From Crotalaria pallida (lineage: Eukaryota; Streptophyta; Magnoliopsida; Fabales; Fabaceae): a DNA stretch of 64,000 nt. How positions within the stretch are numbered: the first letter of the stretch is position 1; every line of letters starts with the position of its first letter. The position numbers and the translations under genes were made by a program. The notes beneath the pieces are model-generated. The model was given only the letters and a program-made list of their open reading frames with translations. It was not told where the DNA came from and searched no databases. This document shows, piece by piece, positions 1-10,477 of the stretch. The stretch is from assembly GCA_037953625.1 (NCBI GenBank), contig CM075655.1, positions 119,977,001 through 120,041,000 on the forward strand, read 5' to 3'.

Positions 1-697
1 TATGAATAATAAATTTTGGGTACAACGGAAAAAAACGGATATATAAGTATTAAAGATGAGCTATAATTTGATATAATGATTTAGCTTAATACAATCAAAT
101 ATTTACTCAGTCATGAATTCAAATTTAAAAAAATCCAAAAATTTATACAATATGTTGGAATTTAAATTGTGAAAAATAATGATGCGTTATTTTATACTTT
201 AGACAATATACTTATTTACAATTATGAAGTTCTAATACAAACAAGTAATTTGAAAGTTCGAATCCTATAAACACGAATTAATTAAAAGTGTGAAAACATG
301 TCTTATATTTTGGGACAGATGTAATAATAATAATAATGATGATGATGATGATATATGGTAAAAAAAATAGCTGCATTTGGACTTGCAAAACGAATTACTA
401 ACAAAATGCATTTGGAATGATGAATTAAATAAAACAAAAATCAAAATGAGTTGGATTTTTTTTAATATAAGAAATTATGTTGTTAATTAAAATTAGAAAT
501 CTCATAATTGATATATTATTAGTTAATTTTTATTAATGAAAAAGTTGGTAGCTGAAACTAGATTCAAAAGTTATGTTTATGACTATTCATTTCTAAATAC
601 ATGTAAATCATTTTTATAAAAAGTTCATATTAACTTATTATTTAAAAATACATATTTTCAAAATCTATAATCAATTTTTTTTAAAAAAAAAATTAAA

Positions 698-727
698 CCC
701 GTGCGATGCACGGGTAAAATTACTAGT
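698..727 (+). mobile_element. Helitron-like 3' terminus (hairpin + CTAG|T)
   Basis: A perfect 7-bp stem with a 3-nt loop (cccgtgc-gat-gcacggg, 698-714) is followed 8 nt later by CTAG (723-726) and then T. This is the classic Helitron 3' end: a short GC-rich hairpin just upstream of CTRR, inserted between A and T. The hairpin stands out as GC-rich in very AT-rich DNA. No 5' TC terminus or Rep/helicase coding was recognised, so it is either a non-autonomous element that starts left of the window or an isolated end. Confidence 0.6.
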
Positions 728-851
728 TTCTCTTAACTCCAACATTTAAAATAAGGATGTTTTAGTTAAATATAATAAAATTTTACTTCTATTAATAAAT
801 TCTTAATCTTTACGCATCAAATTTGAACGGTAATAATCAATAGCATAATTA

Positions 852-1019
852 CCAACGAGATGTTGGTGCAGTGGTGTCAGAGGTTGCACTTAGTAAGGCG
901 AACCACGGTCCGATCCACCGCAATAACGTTGGGAGAAAAATAAAACCTTAACCCCGGGACCCCTTCGAACTGGATTAGTCGACCCACTGAGCCGGATACC
1001 AAGGTGCAAAAAAAAAAAT
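852..1019 (+). mobile_element. tRNA-derived SINE, copy 1
   Basis: A 168-bp element ending in a poly(A) run is flanked by a perfect 11-bp target-site duplication, tagcataatta, at 841-851 and 1020-1030. Near the 5' end is an A-box-like segment (tggtgcagtgg). About 40 nt on is a B-box-like segment (ggtccgatccacc, compare GGTTCRANNCC), as in pol III SINEs derived from a tRNA. A second copy in opposite orientation lies at 35551-35711, with a better B box (ggttcgatccccc). Confidence 0.85.
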
Positions 1020-1530
1020 TAGCATAATTAAAAATAGTATAGTAAACAGAAATGGATTTCAACTTCCAGGTTGTCATGAATTAGCGGTCAACAACCATTC
1101 ATTAATTGCAAATTTAGAGATTATCTTTAGAGTAATTTTTTTTCGTTATACAATTTAGAGATTATCTTTAAGCATCACTGTATTTTGAACAGAATTTTTA
1201 TACTAGTTAACTTTGTCATAAAACTCCTGCATGCCTGGAGGAATACATATAAACATTTGGATTAGATAAGTCATGGAGGAGTGAGAGCATACGATTTGAG
1301 CAAAAGCTAATTATAAAAACAATCACATTATAAAATAAATAGGAAGTACAGTGATGATTCATTATAAACCATATGAGAACTTATTTTAACAAATTAACTG
1401 CAAGTGAGTTAGTGAACTTCTACAAAGGGACTTAACACATAAGAATTGCTCTTGAACTTTTGCATACACTTCATGCCCTTCTTTATTTCTTGAGTATCAC
1501 ACTATCATCCCCTGGCTTCATGCACGTAGA

Positions 1531-3798
1531 TCACTTGAAAATGATAGATATGGGGCTCCTAACAGTGTGTTGGTCAGATACCCATATGACAGAACCTTGA
1601 GCAAAAGTGTGGTTGCCTCTATTTTCCTTAATTTGTGGGTAAAACCCCACTGAGTATGTAGCCTTCTGGTTCACCTCAGTGAATGTTATCTGACTAGGGC
1701 TTATGCTCATACCTAAGGCCAAAGGCACCTCAAGTTTGGCAGTGTAAGTTGCATTGGCAGGCCCAACATTTGTCAAAGTTCTGGTGTAGTACTGTGAATC
1801 AGACCCTAAGAGAATAGAAAATGAAGGGTAGTTGAGTTGTGCTTGTGGAATGCTTTTTATGTTGGAGCATCTCACGTTACTTTGCACAATAATTGAAACC
1901 TCTCTGTCTGAATAGCCCAAACCACACAAATAAGGAATGTAGTCCTCTGGCTGAATATCATAAACAAGCCCAGGGTCATTTGCTTTGACTGGATTAACAT
2001 GGCCTGCACCAGTGGCAAATATGTCAGCAGGTAGATGCCTTTGGTCTAATATGGGCTGGCCTCCAAGGTTGTTTGTATTGGCAGTGGTTATGATTGCAGA
2101 CTTTATGGCAGCAGGGGACCAATCAGGATGTGCCTTTTTGAGCAATGCAGCAATGCCACTAAGGTGAGGACAAGACATTGAAGTGCCTGAAACCATATTA
2201 TATGCAGGTATCTTGTTGTCCACAGACACACCCCATGCAGCTACAATGTTCACTCCAGGCCCAATAATGTCAGGCTTTAGAATTCCTGGGCTTTCCTGGC
2301 TTGGGCCCCTTGAAGAGAAGTAAACAACTGTGGGAGCAAGTGAATCACCAATTATTGTTCCTTTGAATAAAATTGTTGCCGTTGGTGTGTTGGTTGAGTT
2401 TATGTATGCCTTGATGGCCAAGCCAGCAGCATAACTCACATGTGTAGCAGGCAGAACATGAGCACTAGGGAAGGTACTAAAGCCAACAGATTGTGGATTT
2501 GTGAGGATCACCGCAACACCTCCCGCATCAAGAACTTCTTGTCCTTTAGCAACAGTTGAAATGCCTCCACCTACATCACACACCACCACCTTTCCCTTAA
2601 CATCAATGTTCCTTAAGGATCCTGGGAGACAGAAGGCAACGGTGTTATTGTTAACACCATCAGCACCAGGATATACAAGTGGAGAGAGTAAAGGAATGAA
2701 GTCCTTTGGTTGGAATAGAGATTCTCCTTCATATTCTGCACCATTTCCTAGCCTTGCTGATGCTACTATTTTTCTGTCAATAGTGCTTGCACCGACAGTG
2801 AGAATCCATGGTGCCTCATTAGACAAAGTGCTATAGAAAGGACCGGAATTAGCAGCTGAGCAACTAACAAAAATCCCTCTCTGAATAGCAGCAAAAGCAC
2901 CAAGTGCAATTGGATCATCAAAAAATGGAAGAGAACCTAAACCAAGGGACAAAGAAAGAACATCCACACCATCCTCAATGGCAATGTCCATTGCAGCCAA
3001 GATGGCACTTTCAGTGCACCCTACTTTGTCATTGCATACTTTGTACATTGCTAAATGAGCCGCTGGTGCCATGCCAGCAGCAGTGCCCTGAGCATTGCCA
3101 AAAACACCAGCATTCTCAACAAATCTTCCAGCAGCCTCAGCAGCGGTGTGAGTTCCATGGAAGAAGTTTTCAAAGGGAGGCTCTTCAATTGCACTCTTGA
3201 GTAGATTTCTAGCACCAATGAGCTTGTTGTTGCATGTTCTATTCCCAGTGAATTCACAATGCCCTTTCCATTTAGCTGGTGGAGGTGGAATTCCTTCATC
3301 ATCAAAAGAAGGGTGAAAAGGGTATATACCTGTGTCTATGACTCCAATTATGACACCTTGGCCAAGATTGGAATATCCTCCATAACCTTTCCACAACTGT
3401 GGCAACCCCAAGAAGCTTGGAGAATGAGTTGTGTGTAACTCAAGCACCCTTTCAGGTCTTGCTGACACAATCTCATCCTTCTCTTGAAGTGCTTTTGCTT
3501 CTTCTGGTGTCAACTTAACAGCAAATCCAGAAGCCACATTGGTGTATGTGAAAACCATTCTCTCCTTGTTATTGGAATTTGATGTAGTTTGTGGTAGAAG
3601 TGAATGGTACCAGCTATGCAACTCGTGTGATTGAAGAGCATCACCATCTTTCTCGGGCTTTTTGACCTGAACTATGTAAGTTAGCAAGTTGCTTTGCTCT
3701 TGAAGTTCATCAGCCATTATTGAAGTTGGGTTTACACTAAGCATGAGAATGAAACTTAGAAGGAATACAAGTATCATCACATACTTGCTATTCTCCAT
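1531..3798 (-). CDS. Subtilisin-like serine protease (SBT1 group), tandem copy 1
   Basis: Single-exon gene for a 755-aa preproprotease of the plant S8A family. Visible parts in order: signal peptide (about 1-29); I9 inhibitor prodomain (about 40-118); mature-enzyme start near TTHSPSFLGL (about 123-132); catalytic Asp155 in VIDTG; His214 in FHGTHT; oxyanion-hole Asn317; PA-domain insertion (about 365-465); catalytic Ser540 in SGTSMSCPH; fibronectin-III-like C-terminal domain (about 650-755). The complete Asp/His/Ser triad and family-typical length indicate an active secreted apoplastic protease. A TATA-like stretch lies about 55-65 bp upstream of the ATG. It is a close tandem copy of the gene at 8147-10417 on the same strand, and similarity extends beyond the coding frames on both sides. 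The exact SBT1 subgroup and substrate cannot be told. Resemblance to legume symbiosis-associated subtilases is only an impression. Confidence 0.95.
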   Translation of the reverse strand: MENSKYVMILVFLLSFILMLSVNPTSIMADELQEQSNLLTYIVQVKKPEKDGDALQSHELHSWYHSLLPQTTSNSNNKERMVFTYTNVASGFAVKLTPEEAKALQEKDEIVSARPERVLELHTTHSPSFLGLPQLWKGYGGYSNLGQGVIIGVIDTGIYPFHPSFDDEGIPPPPAKWKGHCEFTGNRTCNNKLIGARNLLKSAIEEPPFENFFHGTHTAAEAAGRFVENAGVFGNAQGTAAGMAPAAHLAMYKVCNDKVGCTESAILAAMDIAIEDGVDVLSLSLGLGSLPFFDDPIALGAFAAIQRGIFVSCSAANSGPFYSTLSNEAPWILTVGASTIDRKIVASARLGNGAEYEGESLFQPKDFIPLLSPLVYPGADGVNNNTVAFCLPGSLRNIDVKGKVVVCDVGGGISTVAKGQEVLDAGGVAVILTNPQSVGFSTFPSAHVLPATHVSYAAGLAIKAYINSTNTPTATILFKGTIIGDSLAPTVVYFSSRGPSQESPGILKPDIIGPGVNIVAAWGVSVDNKIPAYNMVSGTSMSCPHLSGIAALLKKAHPDWSPAAIKSAIITTANTNNLGGQPILDQRHLPADIFATGAGHVNPVKANDPGLVYDIQPEDYIPYLCGLGYSDREVSIIVQSNVRCSNIKSIPQAQLNYPSFSILLGSDSQYYTRTLTNVGPANATYTAKLEVPLALGMSISPSQITFTEVNQKATYSVGFYPQIKENRGNHTFAQGSVIWVSDQHTVRSPISIIFK

Positions 3799-3852
3799 GA
3801 TTGGAATTTGGTAAAAGGAGATAGTTGCTTTTGCTTAATTGCCATGCAAGTA

Positions 3853-3871
3853 CTATATATAGATATATAGG
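3853..3871 (-). promoter_or_regulatory. TATA box region of subtilase copy 1
   Basis: The run ctatatatagatatatagg lies 55-73 bp upstream of the minus-strand ATG. It is the only strong TATA candidate there and is conserved in position and context in the second copy (10478-10489). The motif 'gcggaaaacaaaa' also follows it in both copies. Confidence 0.5.
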
Positions 3872-5529
3872 CAGCGGAAAACAAAAATTATGTGATTAAC
3901 GATGGTGGATGGTCAATTGGGCCTTGGGGATTCAAAATTGCTGTGGCTAACAATGCTGGGTGACCAATTGGCCTTAGTTATCACGAATGCCAGCAATTTG
4001 CTGGCTAAGGACGGCTTTACTTACTGGCATACTATATGCTAGGGACAACTGGACAAGATGGTGCGAGTAACTCAAGATATTAAGGTAATGGAAACAATGT
4101 TATGGTACCGTCAATGTTGCTTATCGTACTTCATTTTGTACATGGATTTTGTTTTGCCATATGGCAGTGTTTAAAGAACTAAAAATGAAAAAAATTACTT
4201 AGAAAATTATATATTTAAAATATTAAGAGTCAAATTTTTAATTTTTTAATATTAACTTGATATTTTTAAATTGCTTATACATTATCTTAATTAAGGATAA
4301 TGAATAACAAAACTTTTTGTATATTACATTTGTATCGTAAATTAATAATTTTTTATGTGTTTTTCTTTACGGGAATGAATGGCAATTTTTTGTTGCAGAA
4401 AAGTTTGAAAATTTACGTAGCAGTAGTTAATATATGAAATGGTTGCTAATATAGTACTCAGAACCTTTTAGGCTTTTATTTTTGTTCTATTTATAAAACT
4501 TTTTTCAATAATTTTTGATAGCATTTAATTACTTTTTTTCATTAACACTCCTATTTTGTCAACAAAGTTCCAATAATAATTATATGGGTATGTAGTTTTG
4601 AAAAAGTACATCAAATTTTCACATTTCCAATGCCACTAACAAATTTATCTACTCTCCTTGATGGGAGTGAAAAACCCCAAAATGACCTTATAAATAAGAC
4701 CGGGGGAGTATACTCGTAAAAGTAACTTTGATTTTTTTTTTTTTTTAAATATCAAAGTTTTTACTTTTACGGGAGGGCAACCATACATATGGAAAAAGGT
4801 TAGTCGGTGACTTATAAGTAAATGGAAATTCTTGGTTAACATTTAAAAAAAAAATAACATGTAAAAAAACATTATTCTTTTGAAATGATCATCGCTATCT
4901 CAAAGATATATTCTCTTTGGTCTTAAATATAAGCAAATGAAAATATTTTTTAGTGGTTTTAAATATAAGCAAGATTTCGTGAAGCAGAATATAAGCAAAA
5001 TTTAACTAACTTTTTATTCCTAATACAATCATTTTTAAAATATCACAATAAAGTGTTTATATTATTTAATTTTAATTTAATTCACAATGCATGTTTCCTA
5101 AAAGAGTTTATTTTTTTATAAATTCAAAAAAATTAAATATATTTAACTAATATTGCCGAGCATTAAATATATTACTCTCGTAATTTTTGCTTTTTTTCGT
5201 AGTGACTAGTGGAAGACAGCTAATTGTTATAATAATAATAATAAAAAAAAAAGACAGCTAATTGTGACCAAGAAAGGGGGGAAAATAAAAAAGACAGAAA
5301 CAGCATTCATGGAGATCAGAATGATGTTTACATACATGTAATTAGAAATTTATTGGCTTTTAGCTAAGGACTAAGGAGGCTCATATTTTTCATTAAGTAA
5401 TTTGAATTGAAATAAATAAAAGATTGGTCTATTTACCTTCGCAAATGCAATTTATCTTTTTTTTAAATAATAAATGCAATTTATCTTTTGTTACCATATT
5501 TTAAAGGGGTAAGAATATCAAAATTCATA

Positions 5530-5978
5530 CTCTCTCCGGCTCGAATTATAAGCAAAACTAACTAATTTTACGCTTATTAAGGAGGTTAGTTATAACTCCT
5601 CAGATCTGAAATTCTTTGTCGCCGAACTGTGCTTACTTCCGGCATTGATGAGATAGTTATCTTGGAAACAAAGACGGTTGAATCTCTTGTTAGAGTTCGA
5701 AGTTGGATGTTGATGATGATCCTGATTCACAGAGACTTTGCTGTTATGGAACGAATTACATATTTTCCTTTCAAAAAAAAAAAGGAGGTTAGTTGATTGT
5801 ATTTAATTTTCTCAAATTTATAAAAGAATAGAGGCATTTTAGGAAAGTTGCATTGGAAATGAAACAAAAATAAAATAAGATAACAATTTTCTAGGAATGT
5901 TTTAGGAAATTGACATTGGGAATAAAATAAAATTTAAGAAAGTTGGTTAATTTTGCTTATATTTTAAACCAAGAGAGA
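5530..5978. mobile_element. Stowaway-like MITE with nested insertion
   Basis: Left end TA|CTCTCTCCGGCTCG and right end CCAAGAGAG near TA. The inner ends share the inverted words 'ataagcaaaa' and 'ttttgcttat'. The interior is interrupted by a poly(A)-tailed insert (5592-5781). Without the insert the element is about 250 bp and closely matches the element at 36125-36511 (same blocks 'gaggttagttgattgta' and 'aggaaagttgcattg') and more loosely the one at 29390-29661. Confidence 0.65.
5592..5781 (+). mobile_element. Poly(A)-tailed retro-insert of unknown source
   Basis: About 190 bp ending in ten or more A residues, bounded by a perfect 13-bp target-site duplication, aaggaggttagtt, at 5579-5591 and 5782-5794. 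It therefore entered by LINE-type target-primed integration, into an already resident MITE. The insert is clearly richer in GC than its surroundings. No convincing A/B boxes were recognised, so it may be a 5'-truncated LINE or a retrocopy of a transcript end rather than a SINE. Confidence 0.7.
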
Positions 5979-6010
5979 TATATTTTTTGTTGCTTATTTT
6001 AAAGTTAATA

Positions 6011-6250
6011 CTCCCTCCCTCCCATAAAGTTGGTAAAAAACATAGAAAAGTTTTGTCCCAAATTAAAGTTAAAATAATGAATAAAAAAAATTGAAATTGC
6101 ATTGTATATTTTTTATTGGTTAATTAAGGAAACATGCATTAAATATTTGCTTTGATAATTTTTTGATTTGGGAGACAATGCATTAAAAGCATGTTCCCTT
6201 ATTTTTATTAAATTTTCAAAAAAATTACTAACTTTCTAGAACTTAGGAAG
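6011..6250. mobile_element. Stowaway-like MITE
   Basis: TA-flanked element of about 240 bp starting CTCCCTCCCTCCCATAAAG and ending in the degenerate reverse complement (ctttctagaacttaggaag). Related in layout to the better preserved element at 38152-38389. Confidence 0.5.
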
Positions 6251-6304
6251 TACTAAATTTTAGAGGAGTTCTTATTTTGATTTTAAATTTTAAGGAAAAC
6301 GTTA

Positions 6305-6603
6305 CTCCCTCTGGTCCTATATATAGAGCATACTTAATCGTATTCCCCGGACCAAGGAAAGTGGTTAGTTTTGTGAATTTTATGAGAATATATTATAACA
6401 TTACAATTTTACTCCCTCCACTTTACTTGGAAAGTTCACATCTATTAATGAATAAAAAAAACATAGTTAGTCAAAGCATTTAATAAGGGCAAAAAAGAGA
6501 AAAAATAATTAATGATGCATAGAAAATATAAAGTGTCTTATATATAGGACCAAAGATTTCTTCTAGAAGGTGCCCTATAGGCTATACACAGGACCAGAGG
6601 GAG
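6305..6603. mobile_element. Stowaway-like MITE, CTCCCTCTGGTCC family
   Basis: 299-bp element. Its terminal inverted repeats start CTCCCTCTGGTCCTATATAT on the left and end ACAGGACCAGAGGGAG on the right, with TA duplicated on both sides (6303-6304 and 6604-6605). It shares the inner block 'ccaaggaaagtggttagttttgtgaatt' almost exactly with the element at 7626-7905. Confidence 0.75.
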
Positions 6604-7519
6604 TAACTTTATTTTTCTATGGTTGAGACTAACAACTTTAAAATAATATATTTGTGTTAAGAAATGACGAATTTAAGACTTCGAAAAATGCACATTTCAT
6701 CTTAAATTTAAATTTAGTTTTAAATTAATAAATTTAAGTGATTAAGGACTTGTGAGAATTTAAATTTGTTTTAATATGCAAAACCAGTTACTAACAAAGT
6801 TTTATAATCAAGTAATTTTAACATGCCACTTACAGAAAAGGAGGAAAATTACATTGAGCACGAAAAAAAAATCATGGATGAATGAGCACATATAACAAAT
6901 AAGATCCAACATAATTGATAGGTAATTACGTTTCTATTAAATATGATGTAGGCTTGATCATTATTGTGTATATGAAAAAAACTTTGTTAATAAATTAAAG
7001 ACAAGATTCATTTTGATGATCTTTATGCTTTAGATGAAATTAGTCTTCATCGGTTAAAAGATACTTTTAGTGTGTGCACACAAAAAAAAAAAATACATAT
7101 GGGATAAAATAATTAAATATTAGATAGCTACAATTTTTTAGATAAATATTTCGGGAAAAAAATGATAATATTTATTAATAATCAATATTAATTTTAAGTT
7201 GACAATAATTTTGGTTTAATTGATATAAAAAAAATTGTAAGTTTAAAAACATTTACTATAATAAAATATATTATTCAATAATATAAGTTATAATTATGAA
7301 CTTATTAACCTATATATGATAACATAAAGATAAACTACCGTAGTGATATATTATATTTTTATAGTGTACATGCAGAGTACATATAGAATTTCCGTGGGGC
7401 TTCCATGTTTTTTAATAAACCAAATTTACTAAAAATATTAGAAAATATATGATCTTCGATAATCAAAGGAGTATAACATAATGACTCCAAAATATTTGAG
7501 ATGGCACCGGTGAGAAGCG

Positions 7520-7998
7520 TGATATGTAAAATTTGTGCTTCAAGATAAAAATGAAGGATAAAAAAAAAAATGTTTTCCTAATCAATGGTTAACTTGTTCT
7601 CTCAATTCTTTTTCCATTTATAATACTCCCTCCGGTCCTTATTATAGGGCATACTTAACCGAATTACACATACCAAGGAAAGTGGTTGGTTTTATGAATT
7701 CTATGAGAATATATTGTAACATTACAATTTTACCCCCTTAACTTTTCTTGGAAAATGAACAACAAAAAACACATAGATAGTCAAAGCATTTAATAGGGCA
7801 AAAAAGAGAAAAATCTATAAATGATACATAGAAAATATAAAGTGACTTATAATTAGGACCAAAAAAACTTTCTAGAATGTGACCTATATATAGGACAAGA
7901 GAAAATAATTGATGAGCAAGTACCAAGAGGTTGAAATGTTGGCAACTGTGGAGTGCTCCTCTTGGGAAATGGCAATGAAGGAGTAATGGAAATTTAGA
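7520..7998 (-). pseudogene. TPX2-like gene fragment (exon 9 and introns), MITE-interrupted
   Basis: The stretch at about 7918-7995 matches exon 9 and its splice borders in the intact TPXL gene (14690-14790). The shared words are 'ggagtgctcctcttggga', 'tggcaatgaaggag' and 'tctagattgtga' in near-identical order. The stretch at about 7530-7625 matches the neighbouring intron (14560-14660, 'gagcttcaagataaa', 'tcaattctttcccatttata'). Intron sequence is kept, so this is a DNA-level copy and not a retrocopy. A MITE (7626-7905) splits it. Similarity stops at about 7998, exactly where similarity between the two subtilase 3' flanks begins. Confidence 0.8.
7626..7905. mobile_element. MITE inside the TPXL fragment
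   Basis: Begins TA|CTCCCTCCGGTCCTTATTA and ends in a worn copy of the inverted repeat (cctatatataggacaagaga). The interior matches the element at 6305-6603. It sits within the TPXL fragment at a place where the intact gene has no insertion, so it arrived after the duplication. Confidence 0.65.
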
Positions 7999-8146
7999 TT
8001 GTGAAAATAATTATTTTAACAAATTGATCGTAAGTAAATTAATGAACTTAATTCTATAAATAAACTAACGTGTAAGCAAAGCTCTCAAACTTTTGAGGGC
8101 ATTTTATTTCCTTCTTTATTTCACCCCCAAACTTCATGCGTCTAGA

Positions 8147-10417
8147 TCACTTGAAAATGACAGATATGGGAGTCCTAACATAGTGTTTGTCAGATACCCA
8201 TATGATAGCACCTTGAGCAAAAGTATGATTTCCTCTATTTTCTTTAACTTGTGGGATAAACTCCACCGAGTATGTAACCTTCTGATTCACCTTGTTAAAT
8301 GTTATCTGATTAGGGCTTATGCTTATGCTTGTCGCCAAAGGCACCTCAAGTCTTGCAGTGTAAGTTTCATTGACAAGTCCAACATTTGTCAATGTTCTGG
8401 TGTAGAACTGTGAATTAGATCCCAATAGAATGGAAAAAGAAGGGTAGTTAAGTTGTGCTTCTGGTATGCTTCTAATATTGGAGCATATAACTTTCCTTTG
8501 CACAATAATTGAGACTTGCCTATCTGAGTAATCCAACCCACACAAATAAGGAATGTAATCCTCTGGCTGGATATCATAAACAAGCCCAGGATCATTTGCT
8601 TTGATTGGATTAACATGGCCTGCACCAGTGGCAAATATGTCAGCTGGCAGAAGCCTTTGGTCCAATATGGACTGGCCTCCAAGGTTGTTTGTATGAGCAG
8701 TGGTCATGATTGCTGATTTTATGGCAGCAGGGGACCAATTAGGATGTGCCTTTTTGAGCAATGCAGCAATGCCACTAAGGTGAGGACAAGACATTGAAGT
8801 GCCTGAAACCATATTATATGCTGGTATTTTGTTGTCTACAGACTCACCCCATGCAGCTACAATGTTAACTCCAGGTCCAATGATGTCAGGTTTTAGAATT
8901 CCTGGGCTTTCCTGGCTTGGACCCCTGGAAGAAAAATACACAACTGTAGGAGCAAATGAATCCCCAATTACTGTCCCTTTGAATAAGATTGTTGCTGTTG
9001 GTGTGTTGGTTGAGTTTATGTAAGCTTTTATGGCTAATCCATCAGCATAACTCAAATGTGTAGCAGGCAGAACATGAGCATTAGCAAAGGTACTAAAGCC
9101 AACCCTTTGAGAGTTTGCGAGGATCATGGCCACACCACCAGCATTTAGAACTTCTTGTCCTTTATCAGTAGTTGGAATGCCTCCACCTACATCACACAAC
9201 ACCACTTTTCCCTTAACATCAATGTTCTTTAAGGATCCGGGGAAACACAAGGCAGTGGTGTTGACACCATTGGCACCAGGATACACAAGTGGCAATAATT
9301 GAGGAATGAAATCCTTTGGTTGGAATAGAGATTCCCCTTCATATTCTGCACCATTTCCTAGCTTTGCTGATGCTACTATTTTTCTGTCAATGGTGCTGGC
9401 ACCAACGGTGAGAATCCATGGTGCCTCATTAGACAAAGTGCTATAGCCAGGACCAGCATTAGCAGCTGAGCAGCTAACAAAAATCCCGTTCTGAATCGCA
9501 GCAAAAGCACCAAGTGCAATTGGATCATCAAAGAATGGAAGAGAACCTAAACCAAGGGACAAAGAAAGAACATCCACACCATCCTCAATGGCAATGTCCA
9601 TTGCAGCCAAGATAGCGCTTTCAGGGCAGTCATCGTTGTTGCATACTTTGTACATTGCTATATGAGCTTCGGGTGCCATGCCGGCTGCTGTGCCTTGAGC
9701 ATTGCCAAAAACACCAGCATTCTCAACAAATCTTCCGGCAGCCTCAGCTGCCGTGTGAGTTCCGTGGAAGAAATTTTCAAATGGAGGTTGTTCTGTTGCG
9801 TTATTTACTAGACTTCTTGCACCAATGAGCTTGTTGTTGCATGTCCTCTTCCCATTGAATTCACAGTAGCCTTTCCATTTAGCTGGTGGAGGTGGAATTC
9901 CATCATCATCAAAAGATGGATGAAGAGGGTATATTCCTGTGTCTATAACTCCAATTATGACACCTTTGCCAAGATTAGAATTAGAATATCCTCCATAACC
10001 TTTCCATAACTGCTGCAATCCCAAGAAGCTTGGAGAATGAGTTGTGTGTAACTCAAGCACCCTTTCAGGTCTTGCTGACACAATCTCATCCTTCTCTTGA
10101 AGTGCTTTGGCTTCTTCTGGTGTCAACTTAACAGCAAAACCAGAAGCCACATTGTTGTATGTGAAAACCATTCTCTCCTTGTTATTAGAATTTGATGTAG
10201 TTTGTGGTAGAAGTGAATGGTACCAGCTATGCAACTCGTGTGATTGAAGAGCATCACCATCTTTCTCAGACTTTTTTACATGAACTATGTATGTTAACAA
10301 GTTGCTTTGCTCTTGAAGTTCATCTGCATGTGATTGTTCATTAGCCGCTATTGAAGTTGGGTTTACAAAAAGCATGAGAATGAAAACAAATCCCATCACA
10401 TACTTTCTATTCTCCAT
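8147..10417 (-). CDS. Subtilisin-like serine protease (SBT1 group), tandem copy 2
   Basis: Single-exon 756-aa paralogue of the gene at 1531-3798. Domains as in copy 1: signal peptide (about 1-25), I9 prodomain (about 42-120), catalytic Asp159, His218, Asn320 and Ser541, PA insertion (about 367-465), Fn3-like C-terminus. The triad is intact, so activity is expected. Differences from copy 1 include a signal region shorter in its hydrophobic part, an extra seven-residue stretch before DELQEQSN, and an extra SN pair before the Asp block (YSNSNLGKG). Substitutions also cluster in the segment around 205-210 and in the PA domain. Upstream sequence including the TATA box is shared, so initial expression may have been similar. 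Function and substrate are not visible from sequence. Confidence 0.95.
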   Translation of the reverse strand: MENRKYVMGFVFILMLFVNPTSIAANEQSHADELQEQSNLLTYIVHVKKSEKDGDALQSHELHSWYHSLLPQTTSNSNNKERMVFTYNNVASGFAVKLTPEEAKALQEKDEIVSARPERVLELHTTHSPSFLGLQQLWKGYGGYSNSNLGKGVIIGVIDTGIYPLHPSFDDDGIPPPPAKWKGYCEFNGKRTCNNKLIGARSLVNNATEQPPFENFFHGTHTAAEAAGRFVENAGVFGNAQGTAAGMAPEAHIAMYKVCNNDDCPESAILAAMDIAIEDGVDVLSLSLGLGSLPFFDDPIALGAFAAIQNGIFVSCSAANAGPGYSTLSNEAPWILTVGASTIDRKIVASAKLGNGAEYEGESLFQPKDFIPQLLPLVYPGANGVNTTALCFPGSLKNIDVKGKVVLCDVGGGIPTTDKGQEVLNAGGVAMILANSQRVGFSTFANAHVLPATHLSYADGLAIKAYINSTNTPTATILFKGTVIGDSFAPTVVYFSSRGPSQESPGILKPDIIGPGVNIVAAWGESVDNKIPAYNMVSGTSMSCPHLSGIAALLKKAHPNWSPAAIKSAIMTTAHTNNLGGQSILDQRLLPADIFATGAGHVNPIKANDPGLVYDIQPEDYIPYLCGLDYSDRQVSIIVQRKVICSNIRSIPEAQLNYPSFSILLGSNSQFYTRTLTNVGLVNETYTARLEVPLATSISISPNQITFNKVNQKVTYSVEFIPQVKENRGNHTFAQGAIIWVSDKHYVRTPISVIFK

Positions 10418-10477
10418 GATTGGAATTTGATAGAAAGTGATAGTTGCTTGTGCATTGCCTAGTGAGTGCCATGCAGG

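Larger units (their letters stand above)
1..1530. other. AT-rich left flank, no gene
   Basis: No coding region is supported. The stretch holds a Helitron-like 3' terminus (698-727), one complete SINE (852-1019) and AT-rich unique sequence. From about 1381 the sequence resembles the 3' flank of the second subtilase (about 7999 onward), so the end of this stretch belongs to the duplicated subtilase unit and probably includes the 3' UTR of the first copy. The open frame at 877-1077 lies almost entirely inside the SINE and is not a gene. Confidence 0.6.
3872..8146. other. Inter-subtilase spacer, MITEs and a TPXL relic
   Basis: No intact gene. The first about 200 bp (to about 4090) matches the upstream flank of the second subtilase (to about 10620). 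The rest is AT-rich with several MITEs (5530-5978, 6011-6250, 6305-6603, 7626-7905), a retro-inserted fragment (5592-5781) and, at the far end, a decayed piece of the TPX2-like gene (about 7520-7998). Short open frames here (for example 6277-6483 and 7738-7926) lie in MITEs and are not genes. Confidence 0.6.

Noticed and set aside
1985..3305. Open frames antisense or out of frame within the first subtilase (for example 2501-2836, 2904-3200, 3051-3305)
   Set aside because: They are shadows of the codon pattern of the subtilase gene; equivalents recur in the second copy.
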